Shown piece by piece: positions 1 to 9,613 of a stretch of 64,000 bases of DNA; the first letter of the stretch is position 1; each line of letters begins with the position of its first letter. Below the pieces are notes generated by a model. It was not told the origin of the DNA. It made no database searches and saw only the letters and a program-made list of their open reading frames with translations. The DNA comes from Leptospiraceae bacterium (GTDB lineage Bacteria > Spirochaetota > Leptospiria > Leptospirales > Leptospiraceae). The stretch lies in contig JACKPA010000006.1 in the NCBI GenBank assembly GCA_024233865.1, positions 124,001-188,000 of the forward strand, written 5' to 3'. The position numbers and the translations under genes are program-made.

Positions 1-795
1 ATTTTGAAACTTGCTAATCTCTCTGATGATTTCCATAAGTCTGTTTTTATTTCGAGCACTGGGACTTAGGTGTCTCTCTTTTTCCAGATCGTATTTTGTA
101 TTAAGTTCCTCTATTAAACAATTTAATTTTTCAACAATTTCCAAATCATCTCTGTGCTTTTGGAAAAATCGCTGGTATTTTTTGGAACTTGGATCCATTG
201 ATTGAAAGAGCTGTATAACATAAGAATACAAATCATGGTTTTTGAAAAACACATGGCCAACTTGGTCCCCTTCTATGCTGTTAAACAACTCAAGGAAAAA
301 ATCTGTTATATTTTCTATATAGTGCGAATGTTGAAAAAATTCTTCAATTTCCATTCTATTTAATCTGGAAATCAAAAACAAAAGGAGTGTGCCGTCGCCA
401 AATATAACGTCAAAAGAATTTTCCAATAATTCCTTGATTTTTTCCACAGTTAGGAACTGCAAAGACTCCATAAAAAAATTGTCCGCATCATTTCCAGCCC
501 TTATCCACTGACCGTATCCGTAATAAATATATTTTATAAGAAGGCTTGTTGGAAAATTTCTGTCATTGATCAAACCTTGAATTGATTTCTCGTCTCTAAG
601 CATCCATAAATAGTAGAGAAAAAGGGCGTTTACTTCCTCATTTTGGGATGTTACAACTTCAATGTCTACCAATTTTTCCAGAGACATTGTTTCAAAGTAT
701 TTCTTTACCGAATTGAATTGACCCTTGCATAAAAGCAAAAATACGTCGTACAATTCAATCTTGAGTTGTACATCAAGAGAATTACTTTTTTCCAT
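1..795 (-). CDS. Unknown protein, C-terminus cut by window edge
   Basis: An uninterrupted minus-strand frame of 265 codons runs from an ATG at 795 (MEKSNSLDVQ) to the left edge without a stop, so the gene is only partly in view. The visible protein is rich in Leu, Phe, Glu and Lys and looks mostly helical and soluble. It has no signal peptide or obvious membrane segment. The residues near the window edge (LNTKYDLEKERH) look like a charged helix. I do not recognise the family. The coding call rests on the long open frame with protein-like composition. Confidence 0.75.
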   Translation of the reverse strand, partial: MEKSNSLDVQLKIELYDVFLLLCKGQFNSVKKYFETMSLEKLVDIEVVTSQNEEVNALFLYYLWMLRDEKSIQGLINDRNFPTSLLIKYIYYGYGQWIRAGNDADNFFMESLQFLTVEKIKELLENSFDVIFGDGTLLLFLISRLNRMEIEEFFQHSHYIENITDFFLELFNSIEGDQVGHVFFKNHDLYSYVIQLFQSMDPSSKKYQRFFQKHRDDLEIVEKLNCLIEELNTKYDLEKERHLSPSARNKNRLMEIIREISKFQN

Positions 796-818
796 AAAAC
801 TACCTACAATAATCTAAA

Positions 819-1088
819 TTAATAATTCCACCCCAAAATTCCAGGAGCAGTCCAAAGAGCTGACCTTTGAGTGAGGTAAAAAATCCACCCGTTTAAGGTT
901 TCATTGATAAAGTCCATTCCGAAAAGAGTAAGACCCGATAATACAGCTCCCCAATTTCCGGTGGACTTTGCTTTTTTCATTTCAACCGTATAGATGTAAA
1001 ACACCAAAGATAGAAGAGGAATAATGTACCATTGTACTGTAGATAAATCCCGCAGCCCTTGAAGTGCCATTTCCGAAGCTTTTGTCAT
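819..1088 (-). pseudogene. Truncated integral membrane protein remnant
   Basis: An 89-codon frame encodes a protein starting MTKASEMALQGLRDLSTVQW. It has two hydrophobic stretches, around residues 20-33 and 46-60. From memory, this N-terminus belongs to a bacterial membrane protein family of roughly 200 residues with more membrane segments. Here the sequence stops at ILGWNY soon after the conserved SALWTAPG, and no continuation is visible in the 20 bases before the next gene. I infer a 3' deletion or internal loss, probably leaving a non-functional remnant. A real short two-helix protein cannot be excluded. Confidence 0.55.
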
Positions 1089-1161
1089 AATATTAAACTT
1101 CTGGATATTAAAAATATTTTGTCAATTCATAAATATCATTTTTTTAGGAATATATTTATAG

Positions 1162-1555
1162 TTAATGACATGATTTGAGCCATGCCAAACCGTCTTCTAT
1201 ACTTTTGAAAACTTGTAGTTCAATACCTCTTTCTGTATAAAATGAAAATTGCTTCATAACCATTGCACCAACTGCTGATTCCGGCTCAACTAGTGCCCAG
1301 TATTTCCAACCTGCTTTTAGTGTTCGAGGAAACCAATCTTCATTGATCCAAGTCACATCCTCTGCTTTGTAAACAGGTAAACCCCTATTGTCAGAAAGCC
1401 ATTTTTTACCTCCTGATTTTTTTTAACTGCTGGTAGCCCGCGTCAAAAGCAGACTTTAAATCCTCTCCAAAAATATATCCCTTGAATGCTTTCAAAACGA
1501 CCTTTTCTGCTTCAAGCCATTCAACTTTAGCACTCTTCGACTCATAAAGTACCAT
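1162..1555 (-). pseudogene. STAS/SpoIIAA-like small protein, frameshifted in a poly-A run
   Basis: Translation starts at ATG 1555 (MVLYESKSAKVEWLEAEKVV), with a GGGG-type RBS just upstream. It runs to AGYQQLKK and hits a stop shortly after an A8 tract (T8 on the plus strand, 1417-1424). With one A fewer the frame reads on as SGGKKWLSDNRGLPVYK and continues without a break to the stop at 1162. That gives a protein of about 130 residues, whose second half includes TWINEDWFPRTLKAGWKYWA. The composition and size resemble STAS/SEC14-like single-domain proteins of unknown role; that family call is tentative. The break may be a sequencing slip, a true mutation, or a site of transcriptional slippage. 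Confidence 0.65.
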
Positions 1556-1649
1556 ATCAAAACCCCACTATTTAATTATCTGATCAATAATATTCTTAGA
1601 GCTTATAAAAAAGCAATAAATATTTGATTTAATCTTACGTTATCTCTAT

Positions 1650-3224
1650 TTAATATTTAATCCCTGCAGACAAAATAATTGTATGGTTTTGGTATTTCAT
1701 TGATGATGCAAAACCTATTTGCAATAATTGAGGCATCCCTACTTTACTACCCGATGTCCGAAGGATATTGTTTTTTTGCAATATATAGGTAAGACTTGTG
1801 GAGTTTTTTTCCGTTTCATAACCAAAAGCAAGTGTAACACCTTCCAAATCAATTTTTTCATTTCGCGCAGGTACTGTAAACTCAGGATTGGAGTATACTA
1901 AGTACCCATTTGCTCCAGTAGAAATATAGGGTCTATCCAAATTTTGTAATGCTTGAATAAGAAAAACCATTGTTCTCCTGGTTCGATCAATTTTTTTTGT
2001 ATTGGACATATTTGTAAAATAACCAGCCCTCATTACAAATTTTTCTGTAAGATAGTATTCAAAACCTAATGCAATATTTCTTGTTGAAATCAATTCCAAT
2101 TCTCTGTACCTATCATCATTATAGTAGACAATGGGATTATTTAAATCTATCATATAAAGATTCTTCTTTTTAGAGTATCCGTCAGTATAAATAAAATCAA
2201 CAGAAAGAAGAAACTTAGGAGAAGGGTAGTATGAAAAACCATATCGCAATTGTGGAACCAATGGTATTTCGGAAGATGTGATCGAATCTCCAATTATAAT
2301 GCCATCCTTTAATCCCGTTTTATCTGTCATAGGTAGCATTTCAAGAGGCATATGCCAAGACACATATTTACCTGTGCTTTCTGCTATAGTATAATCGCTT
2401 GCCAACAACGGACTATAAGAGCTTGATGAAGTACTATTATAATTGTATGGATCCAAATATTGTGGTGTACTAACTATAGATAATCTTCGGTGTTTTGAAA
2501 ATATAAATTTCCTACGTAAAGAAACACCAAAAGATAAAGTTTTGCCTAAAATGTATTGAAAACCTAATACTGGCTCAACCCCGTCAGTAGTCCTGGTATC
2601 ATTGGTTGTTAGAGAGGAAAACCCATCATCAAAAGAAACTCCCCTTGTATCAATTCTCTTACGTTTTCTATCATTAAAATAATATAATGAAATTCCAAAG
2701 CCAAGGCGTTTCGAAATCTGATAAGATAAGCTTGGTCCCAACATAAACTGGGAAGCATTACTTGTATAATCAGAATTTATCTGAGTTAAGACAGGAAAAA
2801 AGTGTGGATAATAAAACTGATCTGCTTGGTTAAAATCCTCTAAACGAGTATTTACAACTGTGAAAGCAAATACAAATTTTTTAAAAATATTCAAAGAACC
2901 TATTAAGTTAGGAGCATAAGCAGAAGATTTTCGCTCATAGCTTTGCCCGATTCCTAGCATGTTTTCAAAAGATTTTGTTGTTTTGTTGTAACTACTGGCA
3001 GAAATTGATATGCTGTTGGCAAGAGCAAATACTAATCCACCCGGATTGTAATAAGCGCCGGAAGGGTCGTCTGATAAGGCAGAATAAGCACCAGCTAATC
3101 CTGCTGCCCTTTCACCATATAAACCATCTATACTATGAAACTCGTCTCCAACTATGTTTTTAGTATACAATAAAAACATAATAATAATAATTACCTTAGA
3201 AAATAAATAACTTCTTTTTTGCAT
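1650..3224 (-). CDS. Outer-membrane beta-barrel protein, OmpP1/FadL/TodX-like
   Basis: A 524-residue protein with an N-terminal signal sequence (hydrophobic core about residues 8-21, IIIIMFLLYTKNIVG). This is followed by the segment ERAAGLAGAYSALSDDPSGA and then YYNPGGL, the N-terminal signature of FadL-type transporters. The rest alternates polar and aromatic residues as in beta strands, and the chain ends in an aromatic residue (SAGIKY), as outer-membrane barrels do. Members move hydrophobic compounds such as fatty acids across the outer membrane; the substrate here is unknown. The gene stands alone and is divergent from the cNMP-binding gene across a gap of about 240 bp that must hold both promoters. 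Confidence 0.82.
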   Translation of the reverse strand: MQKRSYLFSKVIIIIMFLLYTKNIVGDEFHSIDGLYGERAAGLAGAYSALSDDPSGAYYNPGGLVFALANSISISASSYNKTTKSFENMLGIGQSYERKSSAYAPNLIGSLNIFKKFVFAFTVVNTRLEDFNQADQFYYPHFFPVLTQINSDYTSNASQFMLGPSLSYQISKRLGFGISLYYFNDRKRKRIDTRGVSFDDGFSSLTTNDTRTTDGVEPVLGFQYILGKTLSFGVSLRRKFIFSKHRRLSIVSTPQYLDPYNYNSTSSSSYSPLLASDYTIAESTGKYVSWHMPLEMLPMTDKTGLKDGIIIGDSITSSEIPLVPQLRYGFSYYPSPKFLLSVDFIYTDGYSKKKNLYMIDLNNPIVYYNDDRYRELELISTRNIALGFEYYLTEKFVMRAGYFTNMSNTKKIDRTRRTMVFLIQALQNLDRPYISTGANGYLVYSNPEFTVPARNEKIDLEGVTLAFGYETEKNSTSLTYILQKNNILRTSGSKVGMPQLLQIGFASSMKYQNHTIILSAGIKY

Positions 3225-3462
3225 AACAAAAAGTATCCTTTTATAAAAAATGTGTATAAAGAGATATTTTTATAAGGTAGGGAGTTTTTCGACACAAAAG
3301 AATGTTTGATTCACCGGAAAATAACTGAAGGGAGTTTTTGTTTACCCCCTACAACTCATTATGACTCGCTTTGGTGATTAAAATTTTTTTAACAATATGG
3401 AAATAATAAAACAACTTGATCGTTTTATAGCACAAATTATTTTATAAGTGGGATGTTAAAAA

Positions 3463-4653
3463 ATGGCAGAACCTCTATTTAAAATAATAAATTTTCCAGG
3501 GCAATCTTATATTATATTAGAAGGCGAAAAAAAATCGAGTAATTTCTATATTATTCGAGAAGGAAAAGTGAATGTAAAAAGGACGAATCCTTTACCAGGC
3601 GAAAAAGCAAGTGAAGTGTTAGGACCAGGGGACTTTTTTGGTGTTATTTCCGCCATGAGTCAGTATCCGCAAGTAGAATCAGCTATTTCCATGGGAGATG
3701 TTTCTCTTATTTCCGTTAGCAACTACCGTTTTGGTGAATTGATTCAAAAAAATACTCCAGTTGCAATGAAAATCATTCGATATTTTTCCGTAAAATTAAG
3801 ACAATTTGGTGATTTCAAACAATCCGGTCAAAAATTTATCGCTTTTAAAGACCCAACTGAAAGTCTTGAACAGATTTTCCAATTCGGAGAATACTATTTT
3901 AACGAAGGAAATCCGGAAGTTGCCACCTATTGTTTCCAAGCTTATTTAAGCCACCTACCCACTGGAAAATCCGCAGCCAAAGCCAAAAAACAACTTGAGG
4001 TTTTAGATCAACCTCTGACTCTACCGCCTCCACAAAGCTCTTCCAATAGGTCTTTTAAGCAGCATGACATGATTTTTTGTGAAAATGAGCCGGGAAAAGA
4101 ATTATTTATAGTTCAAAGTGGAAAGGTAAAAATCTCCAAAATCAATAATGATGGTGAAATTGTCTTAAATATCATGCAACCAGGAGACATTTTTGGAGAA
4201 ATGGCACTTATTGATGATAAACCTAGATCAGCATCCGCCATTGCTCTGGAAAGCGTAGAATTGTTGGTGATTCACAAAAAAAATTTTGAAGGAATGGTTA
4301 AAACTCAACCTCAGTTGATGAGTCGAATCATTACACTACTATCAGAAAGAATATGGACTTCTTATAAAAATATCTCAAACTCTATGATCCAAGATGTACA
4401 AGGAAGAATAGCCGATTTATGTCTCACATTAGCGGAAAAGAGTCGAGTGAAAATTGCATCAAGGGCTCACTTTAGTTTTGGAATCGGGATTCCAGATATA
4501 CTAAAAATGCTCGGACTTTCGGAGTATAGGGATCAAAATGTGATGATGAAGTTTATAACAAACAACCAGTTTATACAAATGGAAGGTGAAAATTTGGTTT
4601 GCACAGACTTATCCTTACTAGAAAGACTAGTACAAACATACCATAAAAAGTAG
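3463..4653 (+). CDS. Cytoplasmic protein with two cyclic-nucleotide-binding domains
   Basis: A 396-residue protein. Domain 1 (about residues 8-115) has the cNMP beta-roll fold, but its binding cassette reads FFGVISAMSQYPQVESAIS. It lacks the Glu and Arg that hold the ribose and phosphate, so it may not bind nucleotide. A short TPR-like helical pair follows (FGEYYFNEGNPEVATYCFQA). Domain 2 (about 200-310) has a canonical cassette, FGEMALIDDKPRSASA. The C-terminal 80 residues look like a Crp-type winged helix (GIPDILKMLGLSEYRD). It could be a transcription regulator or a signalling adaptor. It is followed by a hairpin terminator and seems to be transcribed alone. Confidence 0.8.
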   Translation: MAEPLFKIINFPGQSYIILEGEKKSSNFYIIREGKVNVKRTNPLPGEKASEVLGPGDFFGVISAMSQYPQVESAISMGDVSLISVSNYRFGELIQKNTPVAMKIIRYFSVKLRQFGDFKQSGQKFIAFKDPTESLEQIFQFGEYYFNEGNPEVATYCFQAYLSHLPTGKSAAKAKKQLEVLDQPLTLPPPQSSSNRSFKQHDMIFCENEPGKELFIVQSGKVKISKINNDGEIVLNIMQPGDIFGEMALIDDKPRSASAIALESVELLVIHKKNFEGMVKTQPQLMSRIITLLSERIWTSYKNISNSMIQDVQGRIADLCLTLAEKSRVKIASRAHFSFGIGIPDILKMLGLSEYRDQNVMMKFITNNQFIQMEGENLVCTDLSLLERLVQTYHKK

Positions 4654-4735
4654 TGAAGGAATTTCTTAAGTGAGTAATGCGATACGAGGCTTAATACCCA
4701 AATTACGGGATTGTTGAACTATGCAATCAATAGTC

Positions 4736-4769
4736 AAGAAAGTTGTATAAAAACAACAGCTTTCTTTTT
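4736..4769 (+). terminator. Rho-independent terminator after the cNMP gene
   Basis: AAGAAAGTTGT (4736-4746) pairs with ACAAC plus CTTTCTT (4753-4766), leaving a two-base bulge (AG). The loop is ATAAAA and a T-run ends at 4769. It lies about 85 bases past the stop of the cNMP-binding gene. Confidence 0.65.
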
Positions 4770-4880
4770 ATCAGAAACTCACGTTATTTAGTAAATTACC
4801 ACCTCATCTTTCATCATTTTTGGTCTATCCCTGGTGTAAATCAAAAACGATGAAAATGTTTCCAATCAAAAAAATATTAC

Positions 4881-4910
4881 TTGCTTGAAAATTCATGTAT
4901 TCTGTAAAAT
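4881..4910 (+). promoter_or_regulatory. Candidate sigma-70 promoter of nifJ
   Basis: TTGCTT at 4881-4886 and TAAAAT at 4905-4910 are separated by 18 bases. That leaves a leader of about 50 bases before the nifJ start. The match to consensus is fair, but AT-rich DNA gives many such matches. Confidence 0.4.
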
Positions 4911-4968
4911 GATTTTTAACAATATACGTCATAATCTTATTTTTTTATAAAAAAAGAGGTTCTAAATA

Positions 4969-7900
4969 ATGAATAAAGAATATATAATAATTGATGGGAA
5001 TGAAGCAGTTGCTCGAGTAGCTTTCAAAACAAATGAAGTAATTGCCATTTATCCTATCACCCCTTCTTCTCCTATGGGAGAATGGTCTGACCAATGGGCA
5101 GCAGAATACCAGAAAAATATATGGGGGAGTATTCCTCATGTAGTAGAATTGCAAAGCGAAGGTGGTGCCGCCGGAACTCTTCATGGTTCCTTGCAAACGG
5201 GTTCTCTCACAACTACTTTTACGGCTTCCCAGGGGTTGCTTTTGATGATTCCCAATATGCATAAAATAGCTGGAGAGCTGACATCGGCTGTTATACACGT
5301 TGCGGCAAGATCATTGGCTGCTCAAGGTCTTTCCATTTTCGGAGATCATAGCGATGTTATGGAAACAAGGGCTACCGGTTTTGCATTGCTTAGTTCGGAT
5401 TCCGTTCAAGCTTCCCAAGATTTCGCCTTAATTTCACAAGTTGCAACCTTAGAATCACGGATACCTTTTATTCATTTTTTTGACGGGTTTAGAACCTCGC
5501 ATGAAATTATGAAAATCGAGACCATCTCGGATGAAATCATACGGGAAATGATAGATGATGATTTGGTTTTGCAGCACAAACTAAGGGGACTTTCTTCAGA
5601 TAGACCGGTTTTGAGAGGAACAGCGCAAAATCCAGACGTATACTTTCAAGCGAGAGAAACCGTAAATCCGTATTATACGGCTTGTTCTGGAATCGTTCAA
5701 AAAGCAATGAATGAGTTTGCAAAACACACCGGAAGACAATATAACTTGTTTGACTACTACGGAGCGAAAGATGCTGAAAGAATTATTGTAATGATGGGTT
5801 CTGGCTGTGATACAGCAAGCGAAACAATAGACTATATGTTGTCAAAAGGAGAAAAGGTTGGTCTTATAAAGGTAAGGCTATACAGACCGTTTGTGAATGA
5901 AAAGTTTATCGAATGTATTCCGTCGACCGTAAAAAGCATTGCCGTTCTGGATAGAACCAAAGAGCCTGGAAGCAATGGTGAACCTTTGTATTTGGATGTT
6001 GTCCAAGCCATATACGATTACTTTATGTCGAACTCTGCTCCCAAATTTTCCAAAATGCCTTTTATTATTGGCGGACGATATGGACTTTCTTCTAAAGAAT
6101 TTACACCCTCTATGGTAAAAGCGGTTTATGACAATCTGAAATCGGAAAAACCCAAAAAGTCGTTTACAGTAGGGATTCTTGATGACGTAACTCATACAAG
6201 TCTGAACTATGATGAAAACTTTTCCATTGAAAAAAAGGAAGTTGTCAGGGCTTTGTTTTATGGTCTTGGCTCGGACGGGACAGTTGGTGCCAACAAAAAC
6301 TCGATTAAAATTATTGGTGAATACACTCCCAACTTTGCACAAGGTTATTTTGTATACGATTCCAAAAAGTCCGGCTCTATGACCGTTTCTCACCTGCGAT
6401 TCGGACCAGATTCCAAATTGTCTCCTTATCTGGTTACACATCCAAACTTTGTCGGATGCCACCAATACAATTTTATAGAAAAGTTCGATATGCTTTCCGG
6501 AATCATAGAAGGTGGGACATTTTTACTCAACACACACCATAGCCCTGATGAAATATGGAAACACCTGCCAGGTAAAGTTCAAGCTCAAATCTTGAATAAA
6601 AATTTGAATTTTTATGTAATAGATGGTTTGAAAGTTGCTCACGAGGCTGGTATGATGGGTCGAATCAATACCGTTATGCAGGTTTGTTTTTTTGCTATTT
6701 CCGGTGTCCTTCCCAGAGACGAAGCCATCGAAAAAATTAAATATTCCATCAACAAAACCTACGGAAAAAAGGGTGATGAAATTGTCCAAATGAACTTGGA
6801 GGCAGTGGATAGGACTTTGTCACATCTACACAAAGTCGACGTAAGTTCTTACAAGAACTCACCGCTGAACCCCGATACAATTAAGAATATTGTTTCTGAC
6901 AAAGCTCCTGAATTTGTTAAAAACGTGCTTGCCAGAATGATAGAGCAAAAAGGAGATATGCTTCCTGTTAGCATGTTGCCTGTAGACGGAACCTATCCGA
7001 CAGGAACAGCCCAATGGGAAAAAAGAAATATAGCTCAAGAAATTCCCGTATGGGATCCGAATGTTTGTATCCAATGTGGAAAGTGCTCTCTTGTTTGTCC
7101 TCATGCTGTGATTCGATTGAAGGTATACTCTTCGGAACACCTAAACGACTCTCCCAAGAGTTTCAGGTTTACGGATTCCAAAGTACCGGAATACAAAGAA
7201 AATGGCTTAAAGTTTACTATCCAAGTGGCTCCGGAAGACTGTACGGGTTGCGGAGTATGTGTAGATATTTGTCCCGCTAAAAACAAATCCGAAACAAGAC
7301 TCAAGGCAATCAACATGGAAGCCCAAGAACCAATCCGAGAGGAAGAAAAAGCAAATTGGGACTATTTTTTAACACTGCCAAATATTGATAGAAACTTGAT
7401 AAAGGTTAGCACAATCAGACAGCAACAATTGCAAGAACCTTTGTTTGAATTTTCAGGAGCTTGTGCCGGTTGTGGTGAAACTCCTTATGTCAAGTTACTT
7501 TCTCAACTTTTTGGAGATCGAATGGTGGTTGCCAATGCAACCGGTTGCTCTTCTATCTACGGTGGAAATTTACCAACTACTCCTTGGAGCAAAAACAAAG
7601 AAGGAAGAGGACCTGCCTGGTCAAACTCTTTATTTGAGGATAACGCGGAATTTGGTTATGGCTTTCGCATTTCCATTGACAAACAAACTTTGCACGCCAA
7701 AGAATTGGTTTTAAGGCTATCAGACAAAATCGGTGATAAACTCACCAGTGAGTTAATCAACTCCAAACAGTTAGATGAAGCAGATATTTTTGAGCAAAGG
7801 GCTAGAGTGACGGAACTCAAAAGAATCCTTTCACCAATTCTTAGTGAGAAAGAAAAATACAGCAAAGAGATCATTCGGGACGTAATCTTACTGCAAAACA

Positions 7901-8583
7901 TGGCTGATATGCTTGTGAAAAAAAGCGTATGGATTATTGGCGGTGACGGTTGGGGTTATGACATTGGCTTCGGGGGTTTGGACCATGTATTATCAAGCGG
8001 TCGAAACGTGAACGTATTACTGTTGGATACGGAAGTTTATTCCAATACGGGTGGACAGATGTCCAAATCAACGCCAAGGGGAGCTATTGCAAAATTTGCT
8101 TCAGGCGGGAAGCCCGGAAAGAAAAAAGACCTTGGCATGATATTTATGAGTTACGGAAATATATATGTAGCAAGCGTTGCTATGGGAGCGAGAGATGAGC
8201 ATACACTAAAAGCTTTTTTAGAAGCTGAAAAGTATGAAGGACCATCCATCATTATTGCCTATAGCCATTGTATTGCTCATGGTATTAATATGACAAAAGG
8301 TTTGCAACAGCAAAAAATGGCAGTAGAATCGGGACAGTGGCTTCTATACAGGTATGATCCGCGAAAACGAGAAACCAATGAAAATCCACTCATTTTGGAC
8401 TCTAAGTCACCCAAAATTCCGGTGGAAAAATACCTTTCTTCTGAAAATAGGTTCAAAATGCTGACCAAGAGCAAACCGGAAGACGCAAAACGCTTATTCA
8501 AAGAAGCTCAAAAAGACGCGGATAACCGATTCGAATACTATCAATTTTTGTCAAATAGTGGTGGAACACCATCAGAAGAATAA
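4969..8583 (+). CDS. nifJ: Pyruvate:ferredoxin (flavodoxin) oxidoreductase
   Basis: A single-chain PFOR of 1204 residues, the full length for the family. It oxidises pyruvate with CoA to acetyl-CoA and CO2 and passes electrons to ferredoxin or flavodoxin. Visible landmarks in order: the pyruvate-site motif YPITPSSPMGE near the N-terminus; a ferredoxin-like insert with two 4Fe-4S motifs (Cys700/703/706/710, CIQCGKCSLVC; Cys758/761/764/768, CTGCGVCVDIC); the proximal cluster pair CAGC at 832/835; and the thiamine-diphosphate motif GGDGWGYDIGFGG with VYSNTGGQMSKSTPRGA near residue 1030. A further conserved Cys sits in YSHCIAHGINM. It is followed after 18 bases by the DHOD-like gene, which often accompanies nifJ. 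Confidence 0.97.
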   Translation: MNKEYIIIDGNEAVARVAFKTNEVIAIYPITPSSPMGEWSDQWAAEYQKNIWGSIPHVVELQSEGGAAGTLHGSLQTGSLTTTFTASQGLLLMIPNMHKIAGELTSAVIHVAARSLAAQGLSIFGDHSDVMETRATGFALLSSDSVQASQDFALISQVATLESRIPFIHFFDGFRTSHEIMKIETISDEIIREMIDDDLVLQHKLRGLSSDRPVLRGTAQNPDVYFQARETVNPYYTACSGIVQKAMNEFAKHTGRQYNLFDYYGAKDAERIIVMMGSGCDTASETIDYMLSKGEKVGLIKVRLYRPFVNEKFIECIPSTVKSIAVLDRTKEPGSNGEPLYLDVVQAIYDYFMSNSAPKFSKMPFIIGGRYGLSSKEFTPSMVKAVYDNLKSEKPKKSFTVGILDDVTHTSLNYDENFSIEKKEVVRALFYGLGSDGTVGANKNSIKIIGEYTPNFAQGYFVYDSKKSGSMTVSHLRFGPDSKLSPYLVTHPNFVGCHQYNFIEKFDMLSGIIEGGTFLLNTHHSPDEIWKHLPGKVQAQILNKNLNFYVIDGLKVAHEAGMMGRINTVMQVCFFAISGVLPRDEAIEKIKYSINKTYGKKGDEIVQMNLEAVDRTLSHLHKVDVSSYKNSPLNPDTIKNIVSDKAPEFVKNVLARMIEQKGDMLPVSMLPVDGTYPTGTAQWEKRNIAQEIPVWDPNVCIQCGKCSLVCPHAVIRLKVYSSEHLNDSPKSFRFTDSKVPEYKENGLKFTIQVAPEDCTGCGVCVDICPAKNKSETRLKAINMEAQEPIREEEKANWDYFLTLPNIDRNLIKVSTIRQQQLQEPLFEFSGACAGCGETPYVKLLSQLFGDRMVVANATGCSSIYGGNLPTTPWSKNKEGRGPAWSNSLFEDNAEFGYGFRISIDKQTLHAKELVLRLSDKIGDKLTSELINSKQLDEADIFEQRARVTELKRILSPILSEKEKYSKEIIRDVILLQNMADMLVKKSVWIIGGDGWGYDIGFGGLDHVLSSGRNVNVLLLDTEVYSNTGGQMSKSTPRGAIAKFASGGKPGKKKDLGMIFMSYGNIYVASVAMGARDEHTLKAFLEAEKYEGPSIIIAYSHCIAHGINMTKGLQQQKMAVESGQWLLYRYDPRKRETNENPLILDSKSPKIPVEKYLSSENRFKMLTKSKPEDAKRLFKEAQKDADNRFEYYQFLSNSGGTPSEE

Positions 8584-8601
8584 TTATATAAGGAGAAAAA
8601 A

Positions 8602-9597
8602 ATGGATTTATCTACAAACTATTTAGGATTTAAGTTAAGAACACCTCTCGTGGCTTCTGCTTCACCCTTATCGTATGAAATTGACGATATTAAAAATATG
8701 GAAGACTCTGGAATATCAGCAATTGTACTGTATTCTCTCTTTGAAGAGCAATTGGTAAACGACAAGTTGGAACTTCACCGTAGCTTGACTCAAGGAACGG
8801 AAAGTTATGCAGAAGCCCTAACCTATTTCCCAGAGCCGGATTATTTTACAACTGGTCCGGAAGGGTATTTGGAACATATTCGTAAGGCAAAAGAAGTAGT
8901 TGATGTTCCTATCATTGCCAGCTTAAACGGAAATACTCCCGGCGGGTGGACAAACTTTGCCAAACTTATGGAAGAAGCCGGTGCAGATGCAATTGAGTTA
9001 AACATCTATAACGTTCCGACAGATATGAATGTTAGTGGTTTGGATTTAGGAGAAAGTTATGTGAAAATCTTCAAAGAAGTTCGAGCTGCTGTAAAAATTC
9101 CTCTTGCTCTCAAAATAAGCCCTTACTTCAGCAACTTATCATTTTCTGCCAAAAAGTTTGATGAGGCAGGAGCTGACGCGTTGGTGTTGTTTAATCGTTT
9201 TTATCAACCGGATTTTGATTTGGAGACCCTAGAAGTGAAACCACACATTTTGCTTTCTACTCCTCACCACTTAAGACTTCCTCTACGTTGGATTGCATTA
9301 CTTTATGGAAAATTGAAATGTGATCTTGCTGGAACAAGCGGTGTTCATAAACCACAAGATGCTTTAAAATTGATGATGGCGGGAGCAAATGTTGCCATGC
9401 TTTGTTCCGTTCTTATCCGTGATGGAATCGAACAAATAAAACTAATTGAAGAAGGTATGGTTCATTGGATGGAATCACATGAATATGAATCCATCAAACA
9501 GATGCAAGGTAGTATGAGTCAAGTCAAAAGCCAAAGTCCTACCGAATTTGAAAGGGTTCAATACATGCGGGCTCTTCATAGCGTTCATTTGCACTAA
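8602..9597 (+). CDS. Dihydroorotate dehydrogenase-like flavoprotein linked to PFOR
   Basis: A 331-residue TIM-barrel protein of the FMN-dependent dihydroorotate dehydrogenase-like family. It starts MDLSTNYLGFKLRTPLVASA, and a GGAG RBS sits about 8 bases upstream. Barrel-strand motifs include DVPIIASLNG, GADAIELNIY, PLALKISPYF and the C-terminal phosphate site DLAGTSGVHKPQDALKLMMA. These proteins differ from true PyrD and often lie next to nifJ. Their physiological reaction is not settled; a redox role coupled to PFOR is an inference from the pairing. The 18-bp gap says the two genes form one operon. Confidence 0.88.
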   Translation: MDLSTNYLGFKLRTPLVASASPLSYEIDDIKNMEDSGISAIVLYSLFEEQLVNDKLELHRSLTQGTESYAEALTYFPEPDYFTTGPEGYLEHIRKAKEVVDVPIIASLNGNTPGGWTNFAKLMEEAGADAIELNIYNVPTDMNVSGLDLGESYVKIFKEVRAAVKIPLALKISPYFSNLSFSAKKFDEAGADALVLFNRFYQPDFDLETLEVKPHILLSTPHHLRLPLRWIALLYGKLKCDLAGTSGVHKPQDALKLMMAGANVAMLCSVLIRDGIEQIKLIEEGMVHWMESHEYESIKQMQGSMSQVKSQSPTEFERVQYMRALHSVHLH

Positions 9598-9613
9598 AAG
9601 AACTTATACCCGG

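Larger units (their letters stand above)
4654..4968. other. 315-bp gap between cNMP gene and nifJ
   Basis: There is no convincing open frame in this gap. It contains a terminator hairpin near its left part (4736-4769) and a candidate promoter near its right part (4881-4910). An AGAGG-type RBS lies about 10 bases ahead of the nifJ ATG. The stretch between them is AT-rich, with no clear further signal. Confidence 0.6.

Noticed and set aside
5878..6465. Open antisense frame inside nifJ
   Set aside because: It overlaps a clear 1204-residue enzyme and its translation has no recognisable fold or RBS; several such antisense frames in nifJ are shadows.
6859..7316. Cys-rich plus- and minus-strand frames overlapping the ferredoxin-like part of nifJ
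   Set aside because: The Cys content comes from reading across the conserved 4Fe-4S coding region in other frames.
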